From assembly GCA_026986655.1 (NCBI GenBank), contig JALSOD010000315.1, positions 1 through 5,977 of the forward strand: 5,977 bases of DNA. Direction: 5' to 3'. Shown here piece after piece: positions 1 through 5,820 of this stretch. The position numbers and the translations under genes were made by a program. The notes beneath the pieces are model-generated. The model ran no database searches. It was not told the DNA's origin and saw only the letters and a list, made by a program, of their open reading frames with translations. How positions within the stretch are numbered: position 1 is the stretch's first letter; every line of letters starts with the position of its first letter. The stretch comes from Caldifarciminota bacterium (GTDB lineage: Bacteria > Hydrothermota > Hydrothermia > B15-G9 > WFZT01).

Positions 1-146
1 TAATTGACAGAAGTGAAAATTTTGACCCAGATGTGCCTTTAATTTCGCTTTTGAAGGTCAAAGTAAAAAACTACACCCCTGATAAATGTCCCCTGTGCAA
101 AGCAGGAGTTCCCCTTACAAAACCTGGAAGCAGAACTTTTAAGTAG
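1..146 (+). CDS. pyrE: Orotate phosphoribosyltransferase, C-terminal fragment
   Basis: The frame opening at base 3 reads 47 codons to a TAG at 144-146; the gene begins outside the window. The tail contains VPLISLLKVKVKNY, then CPLCKAGVPLTKPGSR, which I recognise as the conserved end of the long-form orotate phosphoribosyltransferases of thermophilic bacteria and some Firmicutes. The enzyme joins orotate to PRPP to make orotidine monophosphate, the fifth step of pyrimidine synthesis, in the cytoplasm. The PRPP-binding motif and the catalytic loop lie upstream and cannot be checked. The two cysteines of CPLC (fragment residues 29 and 32) are typical of this subfamily; whether they bind metal is not shown. 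It converges on the cupin gene across a 40-base gap. The identification rests on the tail alone. Confidence 0.85.
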   Translation, partial: IDRSENFDPDVPLISLLKVKVKNYTPDKCPLCKAGVPLTKPGSRTFK

Positions 147-161
147 CTTTCCTCTTACTTT

Positions 162-178
162 GCCTGGGGTCCCCCGGC
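162..178. repeat. GC-rich imperfect palindrome between convergent genes
   Basis: The sequence GCCTGGGGTCCCCCGGC sits between the stops of pyrE and the cupin gene. GCC/GGC and GGG/CCC can pair around one mismatch with a three-base loop. No T-run follows on either strand, so it is not a canonical intrinsic terminator. It stands out against AT-rich surroundings and could be a weak transcription barrier serving both convergent genes. Confidence 0.3.
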
Positions 179-186
179 TGGTGAAA

Positions 187-525
187 TTAGTCTATTAGCG
201 GAATAACACAGATAAACCTTAACTCATCGTCTCCTGTATTTTTAAATTGATGGTATTCGAGGGGCTTCACAAATATAGCATCACCTTCTTTGAACGGTAG
301 AGTATCATTTTCGGATACGAGCTCTCCTTCACCACTCAATATGAAAACTTCGTGCTCCCACGGATGCGAATGGAATGGAGTATGTCCACCTGGTTCCACT
401 GAGAATAGTCTCATGGCAAAGTTAGGGGCTCCTTCTGGTTTTGATATAAGCCACCTAACTCTTACGCCCTTACCTTCATTTACCTTTTGTTCGAGGACCT
501 CTTTATAGTTTCTGATAAGAGCCAT
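187..525 (-). CDS. Small single-domain cupin, TM1459-like
   Basis: This is a complete 112-residue protein that is one cupin barrel. Motif 1 runs from G46-G47 through H52, H54, H58 and E59 to G65/G67; motif 2 runs from G81 through P88 and H92 to N96. The block APNFAMRLFSVEPGG followed by HSHPWEHE closely matches my memory of Thermotoga maritima TM1459 (about 114 residues), a manganese cupin held by four histidines at 52, 54, 58 and 92. The same numbers fall on histidines here, so a four-histidine metal site is likely. The natural substrate of this group is not established; alkene-cleaving oxidase activity has been described for TM1459 in vitro. There is no signal peptide, so it is cytoplasmic. 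The ATG start is supported by AAGGAG seven bases upstream and by a well-formed promoter. It is transcribed away from recD2, apparently as a single-gene unit. Confidence 0.9.
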   Translation of the reverse strand: MALIRNYKEVLEQKVNEGKGVRVRWLISKPEGAPNFAMRLFSVEPGGHTPFHSHPWEHEVFILSGEGELVSENDTLPFKEGDAIFVKPLEYHQFKNTGDDELRFICVIPLID

Positions 526-532
526 CTTTAAA

Positions 533-538
533 CTCCTT
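533..538 (-). promoter_or_regulatory. Ribosome-binding site of the cupin gene
   Basis: On the minus strand AAGGAG stands seven bases before the ATG at 523-525. It is the cleanest Shine-Dalgarno site and spacing in the window, and it shows that the organism uses the usual anti-Shine-Dalgarno pairing. That makes its absence before recD2 notable. Confidence 0.85.
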
Positions 539-552
539 GAGCTTATGCTAAA

Positions 553-581
553 ATATTAACCAATTTCTCTTGATATGTCGA
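553..581 (-). promoter_or_regulatory. Sigma-70/A type promoter for the cupin gene
   Basis: On the minus strand a -35 box TCGACA (576-581) and a -10 box TAATAT (553-558) are separated by exactly 17 bases. Each box is one base from consensus. Transcription would start near base 546, giving a leader of about 20 bases that carries the AAGGAG site. This is the best promoter in the window. Confidence 0.7.
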
Positions 582-596
582 GATTCTGACCATGGG

Positions 597-625
597 TTGT
601 GAAACAGCTCCTCCTCTGTTATCCT
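597..625 (+). promoter_or_regulatory. Candidate recD2 promoter giving a leaderless message
   Basis: TTGTGA (597-602) and TATCCT (620-625) are 17 bases apart. Each box matches consensus at four of six positions. The expected transcription start is about base 632, directly at the recD2 ATG (634). No Shine-Dalgarno sequence lies upstream, which fits leaderless initiation. The spacer holds a short inverted repeat, AACAG (603-607) with CTGTT (616-620), that might be an operator. The call is inferred and weak. Confidence 0.35.
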
Positions 626-633
626 AACATCTC

Positions 634-2754
634 ATGGAAACCATCAGAGGAAAAGTTGTTTACCAGATTTTCAAAGCCCCAGATGGATACACTGTTCTGG
701 ACGTGAAAACCAAGGAGGGATATCTCACAGTAGTGGGATTTTTCGATGAAATAGCCCTGGACACCGAATACATTTTTAAAGGTGAATGGAAAACAAGCAA
801 GAAGTATGGCCCGTATTTCTTTGCTAAGACTCACGAGATCACCATTCCAGATTCGGAAGCAGGTTTAATTACATTTTTGACCGGATTTATCAAAGGTCTC
901 GGCTATAAAAAGGCACAGATGCTTGTAAAAAAGTTTGGGTCAAAGAGACTACTTGAGATTCTCGATTACGAGCCGGAAAAATTAAAAGAGGTCCCGGGGA
1001 TCGGTGACAAAACACTCCAGATGATCAAATCTTCATGGGAAGTATACCGTTTTTCAGGAAAAGCCCTGTCATATCTCACGGAACTTGGAATAACACCCAA
1101 AATGGCATTGAAAATTTATAAACAGTATGGAGAGAAAACTGAGGCAATTCTTGAGGAAAATCCTTACATTCTCACCGAAATATGGGGAATTGGTTTCAAA
1201 AAGGCCGATTATCTTGCAAGAAAAATTGGTGTTGCTCCCGATGATCCACGTCGAATAAGAGCAGCAATACTCTATGTTCTCCAACAGGCAGGTGATGAAG
1301 GGCATACTTACCTCCCACAGGAAGAATTTCTCTTAAGAATCAATGATATCGAGATAACAAACATCTCACTGGTTGAAACAATCGCTGAGGAATTAAGCTC
1401 TGAGGGAAAAATTTTTCTTAATGACGGAGTAATAGCACACGGAGCTTTTTACACTATGGCAAGCTACATTCTGGACAGACTTGTACTTTACTCACAAAAA
1501 AATTCCAATGTAGAAATCCATGATTATGAGAGAATTAAGAAAGAAATTTTGGAAGAAACGCAAAGAAAGATGGGAGTGTCATTATCAGAGAGACAGTTAA
1601 ATGCCGCTTTGCTACCGTACTTCTATGACTTCTCCTTAATTACCGGCTATGCCGGTACAGGCAAGAGTCTCATCTCCAGGGTAATCCTCAATCTATGGGA
1701 CAAACTTGGCCTGCGGTATGAAATATGTGCCCCTACAGGTAAAGCCGCAAAAAGATTGAGTGAACTTACAGGCAGAAAGGCCCGGACGATCCACAGATTA
1801 TTAAAATTTAACGGCGAAAAGTACGAATATAACTCAAGTAATCCACTTGACGTAGATGCTGTACTTGTTGACGAAGTCTCCATGGTCTCCATGCCTCTCT
1901 TTTATCGTTTACTCAATGCATTACCACTACACGCAAGAGTGGTTCTGGTCGGTGACCCGGCACAGCTTCCAAGTATTGGACCGGGAAATATCCTACAGGA
2001 CTTGCTCAGCATGAGGTTTCCCAATGTAACTCTAACCGAGGTTTACAGACAGGGAGAAGGTTCTACCATCGCACTAAATGCAAAGTACGTGAGAGAGGGG
2101 AAGATACCCCAAATCACGGATAGCCCCGATTTCATCATCAATTATTTCGAAAACGATAACCTTTACATTGACAGAATAAAGGAAACTTTACTTCAATATG
2201 GGACCTCGATCCAATTAATAACCCCGCAAAAAAGAGGAATTCTTGGAACAAAAAATCTGAATTTTATCGCCCAACAGATTCTCAACCCACCTTCTCCGGA
2301 CAAGATCGAGATAAGGATTGGAGACAGAATTTTTAGAGAAGGGGATAAAGTTATTCAAACGGTTAATGACTACGATAAAATCATCTTCAACGGAGAAATT
2401 GGTGAAATTTATTCACTTAACACGGACAAGGAGATTGCGATTTTGAGATTTGAGGATGGTGACGGTGAAAAATATATCGAATATTCTTTTGACGAACTAC
2501 GAGATGAGACTGACCATGCGTACGCCCTGACAGTTCACAAAGCTCAGGGATCTGAATTTGATGTTGTCCTTCTGGTGATGAGTATATCCCACTACCTATT
2601 CCTGCACAGGAACTGGTTTTATACAGCAATAACAAGGGCGAAGAGGGTTTTAAACCTCTTCGCCCACCCCAGGGCAATAAGAATTGCTGTAAAGAACGTT
2701 AAACCTTCGAAAAGATACACCCTTCTGAATTTACTAAGCAAAAAACTTCCATAA
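634..2754 (+). CDS. recD2: RecD2-family ATP-dependent 5'-3' DNA helicase
   Basis: This complete 706-residue superfamily 1B helicase is close to the usual RecD2 length (about 700-800). RecD2 proteins act without RecB and RecC in DNA repair and replication-fork maintenance. Domains in order: an OB-like N-terminus (about 1-75), helix-hairpin-helix segments near 86-101, 118-131 (VPGIG) and 182-198 (WGIGFKKAD), the family signature GHTYLP near 223-228, then the motor. Motor motifs: Walker A GYAGTGKS 338-345 (K344), APTGKAAKRL 366-375, Walker B VDEVSM 412-417 (D413, E414), GDPAQLPS 440-447, LTEVYRQ 467-473, LTVHKAQGSEFD 632-643 and NWFYTAITRAKR 660-671. All appear intact. An in-frame TAA at 625-627 makes the ATG at 634 the earliest start, and METIRGKV fits the family N-terminus. 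There is no Shine-Dalgarno site. The 3' end overlaps the convergent HD-GYP gene by 21 bases and carries a hairpin that serves that gene. Confidence 0.95.
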   Translation: METIRGKVVYQIFKAPDGYTVLDVKTKEGYLTVVGFFDEIALDTEYIFKGEWKTSKKYGPYFFAKTHEITIPDSEAGLITFLTGFIKGLGYKKAQMLVKKFGSKRLLEILDYEPEKLKEVPGIGDKTLQMIKSSWEVYRFSGKALSYLTELGITPKMALKIYKQYGEKTEAILEENPYILTEIWGIGFKKADYLARKIGVAPDDPRRIRAAILYVLQQAGDEGHTYLPQEEFLLRINDIEITNISLVETIAEELSSEGKIFLNDGVIAHGAFYTMASYILDRLVLYSQKNSNVEIHDYERIKKEILEETQRKMGVSLSERQLNAALLPYFYDFSLITGYAGTGKSLISRVILNLWDKLGLRYEICAPTGKAAKRLSELTGRKARTIHRLLKFNGEKYEYNSSNPLDVDAVLVDEVSMVSMPLFYRLLNALPLHARVVLVGDPAQLPSIGPGNILQDLLSMRFPNVTLTEVYRQGEGSTIALNAKYVREGKIPQITDSPDFIINYFENDNLYIDRIKETLLQYGTSIQLITPQKRGILGTKNLNFIAQQILNPPSPDKIEIRIGDRIFREGDKVIQTVNDYDKIIFNGEIGEIYSLNTDKEIAILRFEDGDGEKYIEYSFDELRDETDHAYALTVHKAQGSEFDVVLLVMSISHYLFLHRNWFYTAITRAKRVLNLFAHPRAIRIAVKNVKPSKRYTLLNLLSKKLP
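2626..2665 (-). terminator. Intrinsic terminator of the HD-GYP message, inside recD2
   Basis: A perfect 11-bp stem (2636-2646 paired with 2655-2665; arms GGGCGAAGAGG and CCTCTTCGCCC) closes an 8-base loop. On the minus strand the stem is followed by TTGTTATTGC (2635-2626), a U-rich tract. On the plus strand it is followed by ACCCCAGGGC, with no U-run, so recD2 transcription should pass. It starts 68 bases beyond the HD-GYP stop and is embedded in the codons for recD2 motif VI (TRAKRVLNLFAHP). The direction is inferred from the tract. Confidence 0.65.
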
Positions 2755-4422
2755 TTCTCTCACCATGTGCTCCGTGTACTGAGTACTAATTAACCTTTTA
2801 TCGAGTTTCTTGATCGCTTCAACGAATACATCCACCACGTAGGGGTCAAAAGCAAGATTTTTCTGTGATACTATGTAATCAAGCGCCTTCTCCCATGACC
2901 AGGGAGCACGATAAGGACGCTCTGTTGTAAGTGCATCGAAAACGTCTGCTACTGAAATAATTCTTGCACACATGGGAATGTCATCACCATAAAGACCCTC
3001 AGGATAGCCAGAGCCATCAAATTTCTCGTGATGATAGAGGATACACTCTTTTACGTTTCCCCATGGGAATTCTATATTCTTTAACTGTTGTACAGCGTAA
3101 ACAGGATGTTTTCTGATTTCCTGATACTCCTCCTGCGTCAATCTCCCTGCTTTTCTAAGAATTCTGTCTGAAATCTTTAATTTCCCAATGTCGTGTAAAA
3201 AACCACCGATTATAAGACCTTTAAGAGCAAGCTCATCACCTTGATAAATGATCTTCCCTATCTGAAACGCATAATAAGTGGTTCTTGCAGAGTGACCGAG
3301 TGTGTATGGATCTTTGTCTTCCACCTTGGATCCCCACTGAATCGCGATTCGAATGAAGTTGCTTTCAATCTCCTCAATCCTGTTCCTAACCTTGTGTTTA
3401 TAAAAATTACTTGCCTCGAAAAATTTTCTCGCCTTCGTAAGATACTCTAAGGACTTTTGAAGGTCATCCTTATCTTTGTAAATCAGTCCAAGCTCGTTAT
3501 AAACGAGACCCTCGGCATAGGCGTGATTTATCTCCTTCCCGAGGAGCTTTGCCTTTTCAAGAAGTTGAATAGAAACTTCATCCTCCCCCATTTCCCTCCA
3601 AAGCTTGGAGAGATTTATGAGATAGTGAATTTTAAAAAACTTGTCATCATGGGGGAGCAAATATCTAATTTTTCTAAGTATTTTCCTGGCTTTCACAGTT
3701 TTTTTCAAAAGAATTAATAAATATGACAGATTAAGAAATACACTTATTTGTGTTCTTATGTTTACACTATCCAAGTTTACAATCTCTTTTTCTGCTTTTT
3801 CCAAGTAATAAAGGGCTTTCGTCAAATCATCTGTTTCATAATAAATATTCCCGAGATTAACTAATGCAGGGATAAAAAACTTCTTTTTCTCTTGTACTGT
3901 AAAATCGGAATGTCTATCGAATAAGGTGATTATATTTATCAAATATTTTTGAGCTTTGACTATATCTCCTTTAAGCATGAAAATTACAGCCTTATTGTTC
4001 GTTATAGTTAGATTAAGTGTTCTTATTTCATAATCCGTATTATTAAAAACCTCTGAAGATAAGATTTCCTCGGCTTTGCTATAATAATACAAAGCCATAT
4101 TCAATTTATCTTTGGCCTGATATAAATTTCCCAACTTTAGATACTGATGACACATCAAGACAAAATTTCCTTTTTTACTTGCACAATCAATAGCTTCTTT
4201 TATATATTCTTCTGCAACTTTAAAATCACGTTTAATTGCAAACAGATACCCTATTTTACCTAAGAACTTACATTCTCCATCAGTTTCTCCTTTACTCCTT
4301 TCTTTAATTAATAATTTTTTATAACATTCAATAGCTAAATCTACATCCTGCTGTATCTCATATTTCTCACATTCATTCTCTTTATTCACGGTATTTCCTA
4401 AAGGATCATTTATTACTTGCAC
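2734..4422 (-). CDS. TPR-repeat HD-GYP protein, probable c-di-GMP phosphodiesterase
   Basis: The protein has 562 residues. Residues about 50-339 form around seven tetratricopeptide-like repeats (for example YLKLGNLYQAKDKLNMALYY near 94-113 and LVNLGNIYYETDDLTKALYY near 187-206). Residues about 365-545 are an HD-GYP domain with H377, H410-D411, K414, H439, H464-H465, GYP 472-474, D493 and RPYR 502-505. The metal and signature residues of active members are present, so hydrolysis of cyclic-di-GMP is likely. Position 373, four before H377, is Y rather than the E of three-metal enzymes, so a two-metal site is expected. There is no membrane segment and no receiver domain; the TPR part is the probable input. 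The GTG at 4422 lies 2 bases after the preceding gene's stop but has no Shine-Dalgarno; an in-frame GTG at 4387-4389 has AGGA seven bases upstream and is a real alternative (551 residues). The gene overlaps recD2 by 21 bases. Confidence 0.92.
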   Translation of the reverse strand: MQVINDPLGNTVNKENECEKYEIQQDVDLAIECYKKLLIKERSKGETDGECKFLGKIGYLFAIKRDFKVAEEYIKEAIDCASKKGNFVLMCHQYLKLGNLYQAKDKLNMALYYYSKAEEILSSEVFNNTDYEIRTLNLTITNNKAVIFMLKGDIVKAQKYLINIITLFDRHSDFTVQEKKKFFIPALVNLGNIYYETDDLTKALYYLEKAEKEIVNLDSVNIRTQISVFLNLSYLLILLKKTVKARKILRKIRYLLPHDDKFFKIHYLINLSKLWREMGEDEVSIQLLEKAKLLGKEINHAYAEGLVYNELGLIYKDKDDLQKSLEYLTKARKFFEASNFYKHKVRNRIEEIESNFIRIAIQWGSKVEDKDPYTLGHSARTTYYAFQIGKIIYQGDELALKGLIIGGFLHDIGKLKISDRILRKAGRLTQEEYQEIRKHPVYAVQQLKNIEFPWGNVKECILYHHEKFDGSGYPEGLYGDDIPMCARIISVADVFDALTTERPYRAPWSWEKALDYIVSQKNLAFDPYVVDVFVEAIKKLDKRLISTQYTEHMVRELWKFFA

Positions 4423-4424
4423 TT

Positions 4425-5522
4425 TTAAATATACTTGATGTAATTCATCTTATTATTCACTCTATCGATGTGGAGTTTTAAACCATGGGTTTCCGATATT
4501 TTTATAGCTTTTTGAAGCAGTTCTTCCGCCTCAGCTTTATGACCATATTCAACGGTCAAATCGCAAGCTAATTCATATAATCTAACTAATTTTTCCCAGT
4601 TTCCGATCTCACTAACAAGTCCAATAGCTTCATCTAACATTTTTTTAACTGATTCATAAGGCTCATTGAGTTTTACAGAAATTTTGGCCAAAACTATGTA
4701 AGCATCGGCCATCCAACTTTTACTTTCTTTACCATTCACCAATTTGTAAAAATTCAATGCTTTATTAGCGAACACACGACTAACTTCGTATTCTCCAATT
4801 TCATAATATAACTCAGATTTTCCAAGGTATATATGGGCTAAAAGATCGTATCTCTTGAGTTTTGCCGCGATTGTATGGGCTTTCTGGTAGTAATCCTGTG
4901 CCTTGCCAAACATTTTTTTCTCTTTGAATAAATTACCGAGGTTGGCTAATATTCTTCCGGTTATACTTGAATTAGGTTTTACATTTTCATATATAGATAA
5001 AGCTTTTTGTAAAAACATTAAGGCTTTATCATGGTCCATATTAGCTATGGCGTGGTAAATAGCAACATTATTGAAAGCTGAAGCCAAGCACACTATCTCT
5101 TTCAAACGTTCTCCTATATATATAGCCTGAGTGTAATATTTTTTAGCCTCTTCGAAGTTGCCCATTTTTAAATGTAAATTCCCAAGTTTAACGAATGCCT
5201 TGCATTTTAACTCTTCAGAGTCACCCACAATCTCTAATGTTTTCTTCAATATCTCGACAGCTTCATTGAGATTCCCCTCCTTATGTAAAATTCTATGCAT
5301 CATATCGAGTATTTTGTATTTAACTTCAATTTTGTACTTTGAAAATTCTTCAGAATTCAATAATTTATTGGTGATCTCCTTTGCACTTTTGAAATCTCCA
5401 ACCATGATAAAAATTTCTACAGCCTCAAGAGAAATAGAAACCTTCTCTTCATATGATACTTCATCTTTTAACTTTTCATAGAAATAATTGATATAATATG
5501 TCAAATCATCTTTACCCAACAT
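4425..5522 (-). CDS. Tetratricopeptide-repeat protein, partner of the HD-GYP gene
   Basis: With the ATG at 5520-5522 the protein has 365 residues and is almost entirely helical repeats. Clear TPR units lie near 109-142 (KLGNLHLKMGNFEEAKKYY), 148-180, 188-222 (NLGNLFKEKKMFGKAQDYY), 228-262, 272-306 and 312-345, with two weaker ones near 30-62 and 68-101. I see no enzymatic domain, DNA-binding helix, signal peptide or membrane segment. The role is probably a cytoplasmic scaffold or sensor binding a protein or peptide. It is followed after 2 bases by the TPR/HD-GYP gene, so the two are co-transcribed and probably translationally coupled; a joint job in cyclic-di-GMP control is inferred. A longer reading from TTG at 5555 would add 11 residues, but that TTG lies on top of a GGAGGT site and has no upstream Shine-Dalgarno. 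The chosen ATG has GGAGGAG ten bases upstream. Confidence 0.88.
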   Translation of the reverse strand: MLGKDDLTYYINYFYEKLKDEVSYEEKVSISLEAVEIFIMVGDFKSAKEITNKLLNSEEFSKYKIEVKYKILDMMHRILHKEGNLNEAVEILKKTLEIVGDSEELKCKAFVKLGNLHLKMGNFEEAKKYYTQAIYIGERLKEIVCLASAFNNVAIYHAIANMDHDKALMFLQKALSIYENVKPNSSITGRILANLGNLFKEKKMFGKAQDYYQKAHTIAAKLKRYDLLAHIYLGKSELYYEIGEYEVSRVFANKALNFYKLVNGKESKSWMADAYIVLAKISVKLNEPYESVKKMLDEAIGLVSEIGNWEKLVRLYELACDLTVEYGHKAEAEELLQKAIKISETHGLKLHIDRVNNKMNYIKYI

Positions 5523-5527
5523 GGCTT

Positions 5528-5542
5528 TTATACTCCTCCCAT
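5528..5542 (-). other. Possible four-codon leader ORF (MGGV)
   Basis: On the minus strand GGAGGT (5548-5553) stands five bases before ATG GGA GGA GTA TAA. This mini-ORF is out of frame with the TPR gene and stops five bases before the TPR ATG. Its glycine codons also form the GGAGGAG site of the TPR gene. It may feed ribosomes to the TPR start by re-initiation, or it may be chance arising from two purine-rich sites. Confidence 0.3.
5533..5539 (-). promoter_or_regulatory. Ribosome-binding site deciding the TPR gene start
   Basis: GGAGGAG lies ten bases before the ATG at 5520-5522. The spacing is slightly long but acceptable. It favours this ATG over the upstream TTG at 5553-5555, which has only AT-rich sequence before it. 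Confidence 0.55.
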
Positions 5543-5554
5543 AATTTACCTCCA

Positions 5555-5583
5555 ATTATGTTCAATAGTATTTTATATGTGAT
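5555..5583 (-). promoter_or_regulatory. Weak candidate promoter of the TPR/HD-GYP operon
   Basis: On the minus strand ATCACA (5578-5583) and CATAAT (5555-5560) are 17 bases apart, directly after the terminator of the preceding unit. Each box is imperfect. A start near base 5548 would begin the message at the GGAGGT site and leave the upstream TTG untranscribed. The operon needs a promoter of its own if the terminator is efficient, and this is the best candidate I see. Confidence 0.3.
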
Positions 5584-5620
5584 AAAAAATCATTGGGAGC
5601 CTTTTTAGGGCTCCCAATGA
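5583..5620 (-). terminator. Intrinsic terminator after the 71-codon gene
   Basis: A perfect 12-bp stem (5590-5601 with 5609-5620; arm TCATTGGGAGCC) closes a 7-base loop. On the minus strand it is followed by TTTTTTATC, a classical rho-independent terminator. The TAA stop of the 71-codon gene (5605-5607) lies in the loop, and its last codons form one stem arm. On the plus strand no T-run follows, so it works for the minus strand. Confidence 0.9.
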
Positions 5621-5820
5621 ATAATTCCATCTTCATCATAACTATCTATCGGAATCAATAAAGGTAAATCCGCTGAATGTCTCATGTATACTAACCTAAT
5701 TCTGTCAGAAATCAAATAAAAAACCTCATCTTCTCTACTAAAATAATTAACTGCTCCATTTTCTTTGTTTTCTTGCATTTTGTCTTTGTAATAAAAGTTC
5801 TCATACATCTCGAAAATCAT
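5605..5820 (-). CDS. Small acidic protein of unknown function, 71 residues
   Basis: I do not recognise this protein. It is 71 residues long, rich in acidic and aromatic residues (N-terminus MIFEMYENFYYKDK, C-terminus YDEDGIIHWEP), with no signal peptide, membrane helix, cysteine or obvious metal motif. The middle part (VFYLISDRIRLVYM, then LPLLIPIDSY) looks like alternating beta strands. Evidence that it is a gene is contextual: its ATG overlaps the TGA of the upstream gene as ATGA, which suits translational coupling, and a strong terminator follows with the stop codon in its loop. No Shine-Dalgarno is seen, consistent with coupling. It is AT-rich (about 28% GC in one 60-base count) compared with the upstream gene (about 50%). 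It could be an accessory factor or immunity-like partner of the surface protein, but nothing in the sequence proves that. Confidence 0.6.
   Translation of the reverse strand: MIFEMYENFYYKDKMQENKENGAVNYFSREDEVFYLISDRIRLVYMRHSADLPLLIPIDSYDEDGIIHWEP

Noticed and set aside
290..508. Plus-strand open frame of 72 codons across the cupin gene
   Set aside because: It is antisense to a well-supported cupin gene and the product shows no recognisable domain; it is a shadow frame, as are similar frames opposite recD2 and the TPR genes.
543..593. A 16-codon minus-strand ORF (MVRISTYQEKLVNILA) upstream of the cupin gene, with a GAGGAGG sequence before it
   Set aside because: The purine-rich site is about 16 bases from the ATG, too far, and the frame lies across the cupin promoter's -35 and -10 boxes, which would then sit inside it.
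712..735. AAGGAGG inside recD2 followed by a GTG (codon 34) as an internal start
   Set aside because: The spacing of 14 bases is too long and starting there would remove half of the conserved N-terminal OB-like region.
2895..2915. Short inverted repeat CTCCC/GGGAG as a plus-strand terminator for recD2
   Set aside because: Only five pairs and no T-run follow; no convincing recD2 terminator is visible.
4425..5555. TTG at 5553-5555 as the start of the TPR protein
   Set aside because: No Shine-Dalgarno precedes it and it overlaps a GGAGGT site; the ATG 33 bases downstream has GGAGGAG before it.
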